Shown: positions 21,975-34,120, counted from the first letter of the stretch. The stretch is DNA of 64,000 nucleotides from Epiperipatus broadwayi (GCA_028023455.1 JAQFVV010000143.1:2788801-2852800), one strand, 5' to 3'. Numbers and translations are program-made. The notes: generated from the sequence alone by a model not told the origin.

Positions 21975-23862
21975 TGAGCGTTTATAAAAAATTGTTGTCT
22001 AAAAATTATTAAAAATAAAATTCTCGTAAATAACGCGAAAGTTTTAATCTTCATTAATAAATCAATAAATAAGTTTATAAAAATCTAAAGAGTTTTTTAT
22101 TAAACAAAATGCAGTTTGCTTTCGAAATGTAAAGTAGTTTGAAATAAAAGTTTCAATTAATTAATTAGAAGGGAAAGGAAGATTAACTCAACAATTTTAG
22201 AAAAGTAAATAAAAAGTTACAAGTAAAGACCGTTCAAGAATAAATCTCTCTTCGTTTAAAATATTAAAGAAAAAAAAAGTAGTTTGCTAAAAACAATTAA
22301 TTCATAGTTTTACGGGAAAAATTAAAAGTAGTTGATTTTCAAATAATTAAAAATATCTCTTTTTAATTTAAGTTAAAGAAAAGGAAAGGAAGTCTCTTTC
22401 ATTCAAATTATTTATTAGAGTAAAATATATGTGTGTAAATGACGAGTGGATTTTAAACAGCAAAATGTGAGCTTGTTAATAAAATAAATATGTGTGTGTT
22501 AAATATTAAAAAATGATATAGGAGTTAAAATGTAAAAACAAAATGTGCAATGGCTACTAAGTTAAACAAAATTCACAAAACAACAAGTTTGCAATGGTCA
22601 CTAATTAAAAGATCTCCAATAATAGGATTAAAAGTTTATCTAAGGAATTTTAACAACAAATATAGCTGGCAGACATCAAAATGACAATAGGCCATCCTAA
22701 TAAATAGTCCAGTTTTTTCATCGACAATCAGTTGAATTCAGATTACAATGAGTTGAGTTCAATCTATCAGTCTTCAATTAGATTAAATCAGTCAATCGAT
22801 CAGTTGACGATGCAGCATTAAAAGCCTCAGAAACATGACTTTGCTCCAGCCCGAGTCCAATGAAACAGCCAATCTGCCCAAGAAAAGTAATGTCTGCCTA
22901 ACAACCTGAAAATCCATTGTCAATATCTAACTGCCTTAAAAAATAATGCCAAGGAATACTAAACATAAAACCTCGAATCCAGCTGGCTAGAAATATTTTC
23001 ATGTGAAGTAACAACCAGCAAGAAGACAAAGTCCTATTGAAAATATAGTTCACAGCAAACAGCAAGAAGTATCCACATTCTAAAATCCTAGATAACATTT
23101 TCTTATTTCCATTTCTAATTAAAGTAGCCATTGCAATAATTTGAAGCCTCCCAGAGTCAGGTAACAAATGAACTCTATAATATGCATAAAGAACTATTGA
23201 TGTGTGTGTTCTGAAATGTCGTGTATGTTAATGCTTGAGAATATTTTATATTGATTTTATGTATATATTTAAATGTCAAATATTATTTAATGCTTGTGTT
23301 ATATTCTAGTTTATTATATGAATTCAGAGTGTGTGCATGGTCATTATAGGTAATTATCATTGTCTGATTTAAATAAGTAGTTTAAAAGTCAGAAGAATAA
23401 ATGTTTAGTTAAATAAATTATCTTTAAACTCAAAGCTTGTCGGTCAATCCCTTTTATCACTAATTGAAGCAACAATTTGTTATTCTATTACAAGTGATTG
23501 AGCTAGTCATGGAATATTTTGGATGCTGGATTATGGGCCTACTGTCCAAATACATTAGTTCTCATAACTAGCTGGCGCCAAAGGTTTACTCCGAAACAAA
23601 TAAAGTGCTTGGATGGTAGGGGTTTGAATTTAGCAGTCGAGGTGGGCCACAGTCTGAAAATTTAATTGTGTTATGCGGTCTGACTGGGTATCGTTGGTAG
23701 CTCTACTATCGACGGTATTCTCCCCTCTGCTCGAAGAGCCGGTTCGTTCATGTAATATTTATAATATGAAATTATAAATTTATGATAAATAAGGTTTAAA
23801 CCCAGTTAAACAGAGCAAATAGTGTACTCCGAATACTTTTCCGAATGTACTCGGTTCAATAT
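21975..23862. mobile_element. Unclassified 1.9-kb insertion inside the left LTR
   Basis: The sister LTR reads straight through this point within an AT-repeat, so the segment was inserted later. It begins TATAACGCTATTGAGCG and ends near CGAATGTACTCGGTTCA. At 23571-23582 CTGGCGCCAAAG resembles a retroelement primer-binding site, which would make the preceding 1.6 kb an LTR and the rest an untranslated leader, but no TG...CA pair or second LTR is visible. The segment 23560-23750 is richer in G+C. An 89-codon minus-strand frame at 22898-23167 looks spurious. Its class is unknown. Confidence 0.7.
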
Positions 23863-23917
23863 ATTTAAACAATTTCTTTAAAGTGTAAATTTCCTTTCAT
23901 TAAATGGGCTTTTACTT

Positions 23918-24211
23918 CTTTTATTAAGTATGGAAAATTAGTTTATTGTGATGTTTATTTACTTTGATATCATGTTTGATATTTAACAAAGTAAACATTC
24001 ATCATGTGTGTATAGATATGCTTAAAAAAAAAGATAGTGTATATTCAACCATTTATTAGTTAAGCCTTTTATTAAGTAAGGAAAATTTAGTTTATTTTGA
24101 AATTTATTTACTTTGATATCATGTTTGATATTGAACACAATAAACATTCAACATGTGTGTATAGATATGCTTAAAAAAGATAATATATATTCAACCACTT
24201 ATTAGTTAAGC
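23918..24211. repeat. 147-bp tandem duplication in the left LTR
   Basis: Two units starting CTTTTATTAAGTA(T/A)GGAAAA, each containing GATATCATGTTTGATAT and ending TTATTAGTTAAGC. The right LTR has one unit with an internal deletion. Confidence 0.8.
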
Positions 24212-24288
24212 TTATGCTTTGAATGGGCTTGGTTTAGTAGTATGGATTAATATAGGCTGGTTTTATGGGATTGTCAAGTGCCTTTACA

Positions 24289-24303
24289 ACTCTCCTCATC
24301 TTA
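24289..24303 (-). promoter_or_regulatory. Polypurine tract of the Gypsy element
   Basis: On the minus strand AAGATGAGGAGAGT lies directly before the 3' LTR start (TGTAAAGG). This is the place where plus-strand DNA synthesis is primed in LTR retroelements. Confidence 0.6.
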
Positions 24304-24930
24304 CAGGGTTAAAATTTTAAGATATAATAAAAATTTTAACACTTAAATAGTGTAGGTACGCATTTAGCATTAGATTGTCTGTTTTTCTTAAAAGAAGGAT
24401 TTCAAAGCCTACCTCCCTTATTTTCTTACACTCCTTCAACTATATCTACATTTCTTCATGATTTCTTACCTAGGTAGACACCATCATAATATGGTGAGAT
24501 TTAGACGTAGGTTTTTTTTCTTTTGATGGCCTTATGGTCTGAACTTAACTGGTAATGTGTCTCTATTGTAAATGGCATATAAATTTTATTCATTAGCCTT
24601 CATCCTGCTTCCTTTTTGAGACTTACTGCATTTTTTAAAGGTCTAAACGACATGTTGGAGCACCCATCATTCAGTATGGATCAACTCCTGTGTCTTGGTT
24701 AGTTCCAAGGTAACCCAATGAATGCTTTTAAGCACTTTCCCAGCCCAGGTATACCATCATCAAAATTAATGACCCTATTTATATTTTTTTGATGTTATCT
24801 TCCTTTTCTTTCTTGTTTTAACTATCACTTCTTTCTACCTTTAGCTTGCATACAAGCTGGGCATAGCAATTTATGCGGTCATTCAGATTGTCTGAAATAT
24901 GGCTTCAAAATGTAGGCATTATATGTATCC
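24304..24930. other. Gypsy element 3' untranslated region
   Basis: Between the integrase remnant and the 3' LTR. No coding signal was seen on either strand. Confidence 0.5.
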
Positions 24931-25190
24931 CTAATCTCTCCCTCTATGTCCATCCAAAAATGCATTTGGACCTGTTCCACAATGGTGAATGGTCCTACAT
25001 ATGGGTGAAAACTTACGGAACTTGTTTTCCTGTTGTTTACTTAAATAAGGAGTCTTTATAAAGACCCTGTCCCCTACTTTAAAATTATATTGGGTTCTCT
25101 TCTTGTTTTTATTATCCATATCCAAGAGCCATTCATACATTCTTTGTCTATCCTTATCCATGTCTCTTTCAATGTGTTCAACCTTGGGTT
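24931..25190 (-). pseudogene. Integrase C-terminal remnant (Gypsy)
   Basis: The minus-strand frame reads RQRMYEWLLD, then the integrase C-terminal signature FKVGDRVFIKTPYLSKQQENK and KFRKF, then a degraded ...GPNAFLDGH. In Gypsy/K02A2.6-like integrases a (Y/F)xVGDxV(F/W)(V/L) strand followed by KFxPxxxGP is the SH3-like tail. The zinc-finger and DDE catalytic core that should precede it are missing. About 20 bases to the right the protease remnant ends, so a deletion of some 2.5 kb of pol is inferred. Confidence 0.75.
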
Positions 25191-25212
25191 GGTGTCATCT
25201 GCAAAATCTCAT

Positions 25213-25401
25213 TTACCCTGTCTTATTAGAGAAAGCAATAGAACAATTGTTCATGTGTAGGAAGTCTTCCCCTAGGATGACGTCATCATCCAGTATGAGA
25301 AACACATGATAGAGTATTGTTTGGCCTATTTTCATTTGAACCCATATCTGTTTCTGTGCTAGCGTAGTCTGCCTATTGTTAGCCACGATAACTTGAATCA
25401 A
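25213..25401 (-). pseudogene. Retropepsin-like protease remnant (Gypsy)
   Basis: The minus-strand frame reads MIQVIVANNRQTTLAQK, then HVFLILDDDVILGEDFLHMN and CSIAF. The ILG(M/E)DFL block with following hydrophobic strand is the C-terminal part of retroviral-type aspartic proteases of Gypsy elements. The N-terminal DTG/DSG active site should lie just upstream (higher coordinates) but is not legible in the same frame. Gag lies upstream on the same strand, as expected. Confidence 0.65.
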
Positions 25402-25473
25402 TTTCAGTGGTAGGGTTTTGATGTTGGGGATACCTGGCTACCAATGTCTAAAAAAACATTAACTAGCAAACCC

Positions 25474-27708
25474 TCAAACAAAATCTATCATGAGGCAACG
25501 TTGTAAAGCAAAATTAGAAGCTTTCTTTTCCCATGAACACCTTAGATTAGTGATATCTCGATTCATGGTTTGGTTTACATTCCCCATTGTCCTTCTGGTT
25601 TCTTGAGGTAAGGGACATGGCCTTAAGTACCATTCTAATTTGATTTCTATTGGAATTTGGGTGCCTGGTTGCTGCACCCTTGATTTGAGGTTTTCCCTGT
25701 GCTATTGGGAGGGCTTATCCAGGTTTATCATTGTTGGTTTGTTTTTTGTTGGGTAACCATGTGTATGAGAATTTTCATCATAGTGATGTCTCCTTCCAAT
25801 GGCTTGGGTCATTATTATTAGTCCTTCTCTTGTAAAATATGGTGTTAACAGTTGCTTCTTCTTTCAGGAGCTCTAGTGGATACATTGGTATTGTTCAAGT
25901 CAATGCTGTTTAATAACTCAGCCAATTGTTGTTCAATGCTTTTAGCATTCGTACACAAAAGTGACTGTTCACTCCTACGGGATAAAGTCCTCTTAATGAT
26001 TCTAATTATTTCACTCTAACTCAGGCAGAATGTATTAAACATTCTTAGTTTAGTGATCCAATGGTGAAAGAATTTTGTTAATGTTTCTCCTGGTGTCGGC
26101 CAATATTTTTCCTGAAATAATTGGTGGAGCAGGGAAGGCTTCTTCTTGTCTCTGTTCCAGAAATTCTTTACCAATAGGGCCTGATAATCATCAAAAGTGG
26201 AAGGGATTTGGAATAATGATTCTCACCACTTGATTCTCACCACTGGTGAGAAACATTATTCCAAATCCCCTAACGCATTCCCATGGAGGTGATGTATACG
26301 ATAATTAACTTTTTATCTCCTGATAAGTTGCAGTTCATAGAGAAATATATGTTAAAACAACTAAGGTGTTCTATAGGGACTTCATTGGCTGATCCCTTGA
26401 AGGCCTTGAGTCTCACGAATTGTTTGATCGCACTGATCTGTGTTGCATAGCTATGCACTCTGTTTGTTTCCATGGGGTTTATTTGTGGGGTCAATATTTG
26501 TGTAACTGGGTTGATTTGACATGTACTTGGGATTATCCCTTCCAACCCTATCTTCTATCCCAGGCATTGTCTGAAGTGGAAGAGAGGGTTCCAAACAGGG
26601 GTCACTCATCCTATTATGATTCTTGATCACAATCTCTAGGTTTTTCATTGCGTCATTCCATTTCTTATTATTCTGGGTCTTTTGGCCCATCTCAGTCTGC
26701 TGTAACCCAATGGCTTGTGTTTTTTTGGCATATCGATATGTATCTTTGGCTGATGCTTCCTTCATATGGCCAATATGATCACATGTCTCATTTGCGTTTT
26801 CTATCATTTTCTCCAAAGTTGCTTTGTCCAAGATTGTTTCTGTTTCAGTTGAGGCCATCTTGTCCTCTAAATGCTTTAAATTATGGCCCATGGTCTCAAG
26901 GTCATGTCATGCATCGCTGACCCGATATTTTGCCGAACAGGAATTGGTCCACTTTCATGTGGATGTCTGGAATTCTCTCTGTACTTTGACTTGGCACTTC
27001 TCTTGGTCCACTTGTATTTCATCCCTAAAAGTTTCATGGTTTAAGATAGACCCCTTCACACTTAAGGTCCAATTGACTAACGGTGCTTCTCATCTATTTC
27101 TCTTCTCATTTCCCCTACTGCTTGCTTCAGTTCAGCATCATCCCTCTGGACATTACTTAAATTTATGACAGTTGTTCCATGTCCACAAACAGTCTAGTTT
27201 CTACATCTTTTATTTCCATTTTCAGATCTGCCTTCATATTATCCAGGTTTTCTTTTATTTCTTCCTTCATGCTGTCCATCTTTGCTTTCATACTGCTCAT
27301 ATTATTGTTCATTTCTTCTTTAATACTGCTCATATTATTGTTTATTTCTTCTTTCATAGATACTTCTCGTATTATTGTTTATTTCTTCTTTCATACTGCT
27401 CATATTATTATTCTTTCTACTCATGTCATTTCTCAGTCTGCTTAGGTTGCTGTCCAATTTTGCTTCCAATTTCTGATTCATTTCTATGATCATTTGGAGC
27501 ATTCTTACCATGGCCATGTGTGGTCTGCGACGTGTACCCATGGAGGGTTACTAATCTCGGTCATGTACCCCCTGAGTATTTGAATACATGAAGACCCTTC
27601 CCCATTGCTAATAGTAGCATCTTCCATCTCACTATTACTACTGCTTTGGGTTTCTTCAAAACATTTCATATCCATGCTTAATAATTGTTTGCCACTCCTG
27701 GTTATCAT
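25474..27708 (-). pseudogene. Gag polyprotein remnant (Gypsy)
   Basis: Several minus-strand frames overlap in series. An N-terminal MITRSGKQLLSMD segment (27708-27505) is followed by a long coiled coil (27541-27163, 26891 onward: KMIENANETCDHIGHMKE). A capsid-like entry VRLKAFKGSANEVPIEHLS (around 26400) corresponds to the (V/I)xLPxFxGDxxEdpxxF start of Gypsy capsids. WNRDKKKPSLLHQLFQ-type capsid helices follow around 26100. Stop codons and frameshifts break it at least four times. The last part (25677-25474) holds a conserved-looking CSWEKKASNFALQRC stretch. Confidence 0.7.
27163..27420 (-). repeat. 33-bp repeats coding an 11-residue coiled-coil unit
   Basis: On the minus strand the 11-residue unit MKEEINNNMSS recurs as IKEEMNNNMSS and MKAKMDSMKEE-type variants; a second frame continues it with NNNMSSMKEEINNN. 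DNA units of 33 bases (ATACTGCTCATATTATTGTT on the plus strand) are visible between 27290 and 27420. Hendecad (11-mer) periodicity predicts a slightly right-handed or straight coiled coil in Gag. Confidence 0.75.
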
Positions 27709-28223
27709 TAAATTTCTTTTCGATAGTTGAGTAGAAAATTAATTCTTCTTTTAGAGATACAAATGGATATATGCCATAGGGTCTTCTATTACTCCTCACC
27801 ATTTAGTGCTTATATTTAATTTCTCTTTCTTTCTTTTTTTTTGTGTATATTGCTTTTAATGCCTACTCTTTAGCCTATTCCTTTTATTTGCTTAACTCAT
27901 CTATTTTAATTTTGTTTATTCATTAATTATTTATTTGTTGTTGGTCTCACTTTATTATTTCACTCTCTTCATTTAACTTGCATTCAATGCTTCATAAATG
28001 ATTTCCTTTTGATGCATTTGTTTGGGAGTGATTTAGATTCATAAGTTCGCTGTTTTGTAATTGAGTGTATCAATTGTTTGTTACATGCGTAAATTCATTA
28101 TGGTTTCATACTACGGAAATTTGAGAAAAGAATAAGAATTGAGAAAAGAATGTTAAAATTTTTTTTTTTTTTAAATTACCAGTCCAATGGCTGGACCGCC
28201 TTAGTAACTTCCAGTTTCATGCC

Positions 28224-28241
28224 TCTAATGTTTGGAGACCA
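28224..28241 (-). promoter_or_regulatory. Primer-binding-site-like sequence
   Basis: Two bases inside the 5' LTR (ending ...CATTACA on the minus strand) the sequence TGGTCTCCAAACATTAGA starts with TGG, as primer sites complementary to a tRNA CCA end do. The tRNA species was not identified. Confidence 0.5.
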
Positions 28242-28243
28242 GA

Positions 28244-30705
28244 TGTAATGGGTTGGGAATTTCCACAAGAGAAGGGGAGTGCATCTCACTATGGTTGGAC
28301 CTAGGGTCTTCTGGTAGGATGCTGTCAATGGTGCAATAAAATACATAATCTATGATCATGTATCTACCTCCAATGGGCTAGCTCTGTATTTACTCATTAC
28401 ATCTAGATACAGTTTGGGCTCATGATCATGTATCTACCTCCAATGGGCTAGCTCTGTATTTACTCATTACATCTAGATACAGTTTGGGCTCATCCACATC
28501 TCACATCCCTTTCTGGTTCCGGTATGCCTCAGTACTCAAACTCAGGAAGAATTTTCCCTTTTACTCTCTTCAGGGATGAATTTATACAAGTTATCAACTG
28601 CTGCACCTTTATATAGGTTACAACTGATTTAAATATCCAACCGACTATATTTCAGTATTATTATGAGGTATGTGTGGGTATGCATATCCTAGGTTAAAGG
28701 TGGATTAGTGAATACAAGATGATTTTAGTAAACTAGAGACCAGTTTGATATGAATAATTCTATAATATTTATTAGATAACAAAACAAAATAAAAATAAAA
28801 AATTAAAACTTTTTAACAAAATAAAGCAGTATAATTAGATGGGTCAAGGATGGATTTCTATCATATCAACAATTGAATATATTTATGATTCCAAACACTG
28901 ATCCAATGGTAGAAATGCATGACATGGCACAAATTTTTTATAAAGTCCCCCCCAAAAAAATTCATTACTATTATAACAACCATGAAGCTAATTAGCTAAT
29001 TTAAGAATAGCTGGTGCATTTGCAATAGCATCGTCATCCAATTCAGATTAACAGTGCTTGATCTTCTTAGGGATCCCTTTATCTATGTATGATTCTCTAC
29101 TGTTGACAGAAAAGAGCATCTGCACAAGAAGATTAGTCATTTACCCTGAAAAAATAAACATATAATGATTATTAGTTAACAACAAACTAATAACGTAAAT
29201 TCCGTCCTGTAATAAGTATATGCACTTAATATGGAATAATCTTAAAGATCTTACCTTATCCCATATTATGATGATCAATGTTAAATCACCACCAAGGGAA
29301 AGCCGATCTAAACTATATTTAAAACATAAACAAAAAACTTATCTAACTTAATGCTTCCCCTCCCCCTTTTTTGTTGCTTCCAATGAACTCGTCCAAGTTA
29401 TAAACATTTATGCTTCCAAGTGTTGAAATAAAATTTAAAAAAAAAGAATTTTACAAACATATATATATATATGGTAGGAATACATAACAAAATCAAAGCC
29501 TTCATTAAATCATCTTGATTAATGTTCAAGAGTTCGACAACAATGTCCTTTATGTGTGCAGTCTATCTCTTTTCAAATGGCTCTCCTTAGGTAAAACATG
29601 CATCACTCGTTGAAATCCTTATGTAACACACTCAAAATAATATTGCATCAATTCTCTCCAGTAGCTTTTCCTTGCGATCCATGTAGACATTTGGTGTAGG
29701 ACAATTGTTTCTTTAGGCACTACAAGAGTAAGTAAATGAACTCATTGCGCTTCCAGAGTTGGAATAAAGACACTCAGTCCTATGACACTTGTAATTTAGC
29801 CAGAATACATCGTACAGTGATATATAATAGAATTAAATTTTCAGCATTTGTGGTTTGGCATTTAACGGTTTAATACACAAGAGAAATTACTTTATCATTT
29901 TGTTTAATTGCTAGCGATGTTCGTGTTCAAATGATATTGTTGTTTCTCCAATATCAGTTTGAAAACAATTCATTTATTTTATTAAGCTGCATGAATTTAT
30001 CAAACCTCTCTTAATTCAACATCAATTTTAATTTCTTATGGTTTTATGCTAATAAACTTACATGGATAAGCCAGAATATTTGAATGAGACATTCATTTTC
30101 CTTTGCAATTGAAAATTCAGTCTCATGATGTTGAATTTCTGTGGCTATTGTATTATTTTTAAAAAAAGAAGAGATTGGAAATGAACTGGGTTTGCTTTTA
30201 TAATGAGGTTAGTTTTCAGTGTTGGCTATGCTAAATCTTCAATTTCCTTTGATATTGCTGTTGCATAAATTACCTTAGTAGTAGTTAATTTAAAGAATTA
30301 CATAATAAAATTCTAATTTTATTTTGCACTCTTGGTTGCCTAGTGATTAGCTTGAGATTGAGATTGGGTCATCACTATGCTTAATTAGTCTCTGTCTCAG
30401 TTCATGATGTATATTACATTGATCATTAGTCTATTATTAGTATACATATATATATATTTACATGATTTCTTTAAAGCGTTTAAGTCTATTTCCTTTCATT
30501 AAATGGGCTTTTACTTCTTTTATTAAGTAAGGAAAATTTAGTTTATTTTGACGTTTAACAGTCATCATATGTGTATAGATATGCTTAAAAAGAAAAGATA
30601 GTGTATATTCAACCACTTATTAGTTAAGCTTATATTTTAAATGGGCTTGGTTTAGAGATGTGGATTAATATATGCTGGTTTTGTGAGTTGTTAACTACCC
30701 TTACA
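28244..30705 (-). repeat. 5' LTR of the Gypsy element
   Basis: Right repeat of about 2,462 bases, TGTAATGGG...CTTACA read on the plus strand, followed by the right GTAT duplication. It is colinear with 19890-24288 apart from that copy's inserted 1.9 kb. It has its own 70-bp duplication at 28352-28491. Confidence 0.9.
28352..28491. repeat. 70-bp perfect tandem duplication in the right LTR
   Basis: Two units starting ATGATCATGTATCTACCTCC, 70 bases apart and identical by eye. The left LTR has a single equivalent, so the duplication followed insertion. Confidence 0.9.
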
Positions 30706-32360
30706 GTATATATATATATCCCAATAGTAGTTCTCACAACTCTAAATTGCATCTCATCCCTCTATAAAATTCAACTGCTCTACAGATAAAAACATGTCTT
30801 TTCAAGACTCTCAATAATATATAAACTGCACATATTATTAAAGCAATTATGAATATCTTTAAATTTTAAATCATTAGACTTTTTTCCTAATGAAATATTG
30901 AAAAAATATGCATTGGTTATTTTACTAAATTACAAATTTTTTTATAACATCAACTAATTCCATAAAATCATTTCTTCATCATAATTTCAGTAGTTTATCT
31001 AGATTTTCTAAACTCTAGTCTTTAAAACAGATTCCTCCATTACTGTACCATTTTACTTCTCATTTCTTGCTTTAATTGTGACTTCCTTTTTATAAGCTTT
31101 TTTACCCCAGCAAATGTTTACTTGTAGTTTCTGTGTTTTTCAACAATTCTCTTCTAATCATTTTTCCTAGTTTACTTACTTTACATTTTAATCTATATTA
31201 AGCTATAGAATAAGGGCATACCCTTGGTTTCTTCATTATTTCTATTTTCCATTTTCTTTTTTTACAATTTGATTAACCATTACCAAATCTTTTTTATATC
31301 TCTTGCCATTTAGCAGGGGTTTTTTTTTATTTTTTCTTGCATGAGTTTTACTTATGTAAATTTACTTTTATCCTTTAACTTTCTACTGTCAATATTCTGT
31401 TTTGATTTTTATTTCTTTAACATCTTTCTTTAATTTATTATAACATATTATTTCTTCATTCAGTTCTTCTTAACTTAAAATTTAACTACAATTTTTCCAC
31501 TAATTAATTATCATCAGAATCTATATCAAATCCATAACAAGTACATACATTCCTAATACTGATCTTATTCCCAGTTAATACATAATTCAAATAAAATCTA
31601 CTTTTATCATTTAAAATTTTCATTTCTATAATTTTTAAACTGTGCATTTATTACTTTCATGCTATTTTCTACAAAAACTTATTAATGTTACTTTTCTCAT
31701 TTCATATCTCTTGCTCTTTGTCTCCTACAATCTTATTTTCTTCTCTATCCTACCATGTCATAATCTTTCAATAGCATTAAATATCTATGTAGTCTTTCAA
31801 CTACTTTTTCAATTTCATTATCATATTTCTTATTAGATAAATAACATCAGAAATCTCAGAACAACTGCCAGTTTACAAAATGAATTTTTTATTTACACAA
31901 TTATTACTTATGAAAATTTCTTATATTTTTAAGTTCTAAGGCAAGATTTATTTCACAATTTTTTTCCGACAGCTTTCCTATCTTGTTTTATAGAATTTTA
32001 CAATATCTAGTGTTTTCGGTTCTAATACTAAAATCTCCAGCTTTTGATACACCAGTTATTATATTAGTTTTTAAATTTAAAAACTTTATACTCACAGGAT
32101 ATCAAGATTGGTGTAATCAATCTTGAAAACATTTTTCTCATTTCTATAATGTATTTACTTTATCAAATTTATTAAAATCTACAAAACTCCCCGAAAAGAT
32201 GGAAACTAAGTGTTCACAAATGGATATTTTATAAGTAATTAAAAAAAAATCAAAGAAATATGGGTAAGGGATTATTCATAGGTGAGTATTCTTATAAAAT
32301 TTTATATGATAATTACATAAATATTTAAATACCATAAAGATTTTTGTAAAGTTCATTTAC
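30706..32360. other. BBS4 intron 2, rightmost part
   Basis: AT-rich and pyrimidine-rich on the plus strand. The open frame at 31642-31836 is compositional. Confidence 0.5.
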
Positions 32361-32484
32361 CTTTTCTAGGTCGCGTCTTAGCCTTTGCTTCTTGTCGATT
32401 TTTTTGTTCAGAGCTGTTACTTTTCTGAACAGGAGATTGTCTTCCATTTCCATCTTGTACTATACCATTACTAATTTCAGAAGA
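32361..32484 (-). CDS. BBS4: BBS4 exon 2 (variable N-terminal linker)
   Basis: On the minus strand, acceptor atttttcaag precedes the exon and GTAAAT follows it. The 124 bases read in phase 0: SSEISNGIVQDGNGRQSPVQ, ...SSEQKNRQEAKAKTRPRK, leaving a G that forms Ala with exon 3. Human BBS4 also has a short polar, Lys-rich leader ending RQKKAPE just before the conserved block, so position, phase and composition agree although the sequence itself is not conserved. It is a disordered linker before the TPR scaffold. Confidence 0.85.
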
Positions 32485-33756
32485 CTTGAAAAATATATAA
32501 TAGTTATGATAAAATTTTATAAATAAATAAGAAAATATTGGTGAATAAGCTAGCTCATATGAAAATGTAGATACTTTGTAAAAATTAATTCAAAATGGTG
32601 ATAATCAATAAATACAGAATATTATAATATATTTTAAATACAATTTAAATACAAATGACTATAAGAAAGTATACCATTACCTATACGGTTGATAAACAAT
32701 TCTATTTAAAACATCACTATACATTAAAAACTTCTTAAAAGAACAAAAAAAAAAAAATGGCTAGTTACTCAGGAAATCATATGACATTTAAACAATAGAA
32801 TCAACAAAAAATTGAACTCTGATCTAAGAATCTTTAGATCTTGAATTTATTTATTTGCATAATGCTAAATTGCAAAAAAAAAAAAAAAAAAAAACTAAAT
32901 TGTATCAATCCAGCTATTCTAAAGTGTTCTTTGCAAATAACTTTTATGATTAATGATGATTATCAATAAATTACAATAAGATCAGGTAATTTTTTTTACA
33001 ATAAATAAAAACGAATGATGTAGCATATGAGGAACATGATAGCAGAGTTAATAAACTCAAGAGTTCATTTTATATTTTTAGTACAAATCCAAATTCATTC
33101 CACATTTACAGTACAAATCCAAATTTAAAAATATGTGAAGTTTACAAATTCTAATATACTGTATAAGGTAACTATAATAGCAGAAAACATACAATTTTTT
33201 TTTTTAAAAAAAAGAACAAATTTTTAAATAGTTTAGTGGTTTAATCTAGAATTTCAAATAAGTTGGACATACTTGAAAAATAATTGCTTTCTGTACTCCT
33301 TTTTTTGTTTAGTTTATACAATTGAGTAAAAGATGTATATTCAGACCAAACTTCATGATCCACAATAGATATTTACATTTATCCAAGTTTTTACATTTAA
33401 TAGATAATGTAATAAATTAGATTTAAAATGCTTTTCATTCTCCATGCATTACTGCCATTTTTTCCTTCTCTCCAATGGAATTATGAAGAAGACTAATAAA
33501 CTTGCTGCAAATTTAATACAAAAATCTCTTTTTCTCTTTCTTTGCTGATTTATTTTTATTTGTGGTTATTAAAATGCTCTCTTCTGGGTTAGATACATAT
33601 ATATATATAAGCAGAATCTAAATGATGAGTCACAAAACTGAAAAATAAATTTAGTGTCAAAAATATTGATTTTTATTGTTGTGTAAAATCTTGAATTTTA
33701 TTAAAACTACCGTAAGGAAGTCTTATAATTTAATGCAGACAATATATATATATACA
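32485..33756. other. BBS4 intron 1, part
   Basis: AT-rich, with a homopolymer A run near 32875. No gene was seen. Confidence 0.5.
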
Positions 33757-34120
33757 CAGAGGCAAAACTCTCCATACAGTAGCACCACTCAGTGCAAGCC
33801 ACAGTAATCAATGGATGCAGGAAGGTTTTTGCATAAAATCCCTATCTAGTGCCTACTCATCCAATAAACCCAGACTAGTTTCTAACTTATGCCTTTGATC
33901 AGTGAAGAGCCTTGGATCTGAGAGCAGTGCACTTAGATCATAAAAACTAGTCTGGGGATATTGGATGAATAAGCACTAAATAGGGATTTTATGCAAAAAC
34001 TTTCCTGCATCCATTGATTACTTTGGCTTGCACTAAGTGGTACTACTGTATGGAGAGTTTTGCCTCTGTGTAAATAGCTTATGTAAGCATAAAGAATGGT
34101 TATCATGTGATATTTACTGT
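33757..34120. mobile_element. Foldback element FB1, second copy
   Basis: Inverted termini CAGAGGCAAAACTCTCCATA (33757) and its complement (ending 34068). The arms continue through CACTCAGTGCAAGCC, CCCTATCTAGTGCCTACTCA and AGACTAGTTTCTA. The right side continues outward to about 34120 with CATAAAGAATGGTTATCATG, homologous to the outer ends of the 9446 copy. No coding capacity. Confidence 0.8.

Larger units (their letters stand above)
19890..24288 (-). repeat. 3' LTR of the Gypsy element, with nested insertion and internal duplication
   Basis: Left repeat, 3' in element orientation. It matches 28244-30705 through 19890-21974 and again from about 23863. The 1.9 kb between them has no counterpart in the right LTR. 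A 147-base duplication near the right end (23918-24211) is also absent from the right LTR. Confidence 0.9.
19890..30705 (-). mobile_element. Gypsy-type LTR retrotransposon, internally deleted
   Basis: Two direct repeats of about 2.46 kb start TGTAATGGG and end CTTTACA or CTTACA (left 19890-24288, enlarged by a nested insertion; right 28244-30705). GTAT flanks the whole element at 19886-19889 and 30706-30709, a 4-bp target duplication. Protein remnants run on the minus strand in the order Gag, protease, integrase C-terminus. A primer-binding-like TGG block lies beside the right LTR and a purine tract beside the left. RT, RNase H and most of integrase are missing; the protease and integrase tail are nearly adjacent (25213 and 25161). 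The LTRs differ at many sites, so insertion is old. The element lies in BBS4 intron 2, sense to the gene. Confidence 0.9.

Noticed and set aside
22898-23167. 89-codon minus-strand frame inside the nested insertion
   Set aside because: No domain, no homology visible, composition as expected by chance, and no retroelement gene order.
24873-27489. Plus-strand frames (24873-25061, 25103-25309, 26420-27489) over the Gypsy interior
   Set aside because: They are shadows of the minus-strand Gag, protease and integrase remnants; the Ser/Phe/Leu-rich peptides mirror the coiled-coil repeats.
31642-31836. Membrane protein ORF (Leu/Phe-rich)
   Set aside because: Pyrimidine-rich intron sequence generates hydrophobic frames by chance; no start context or splice sites.
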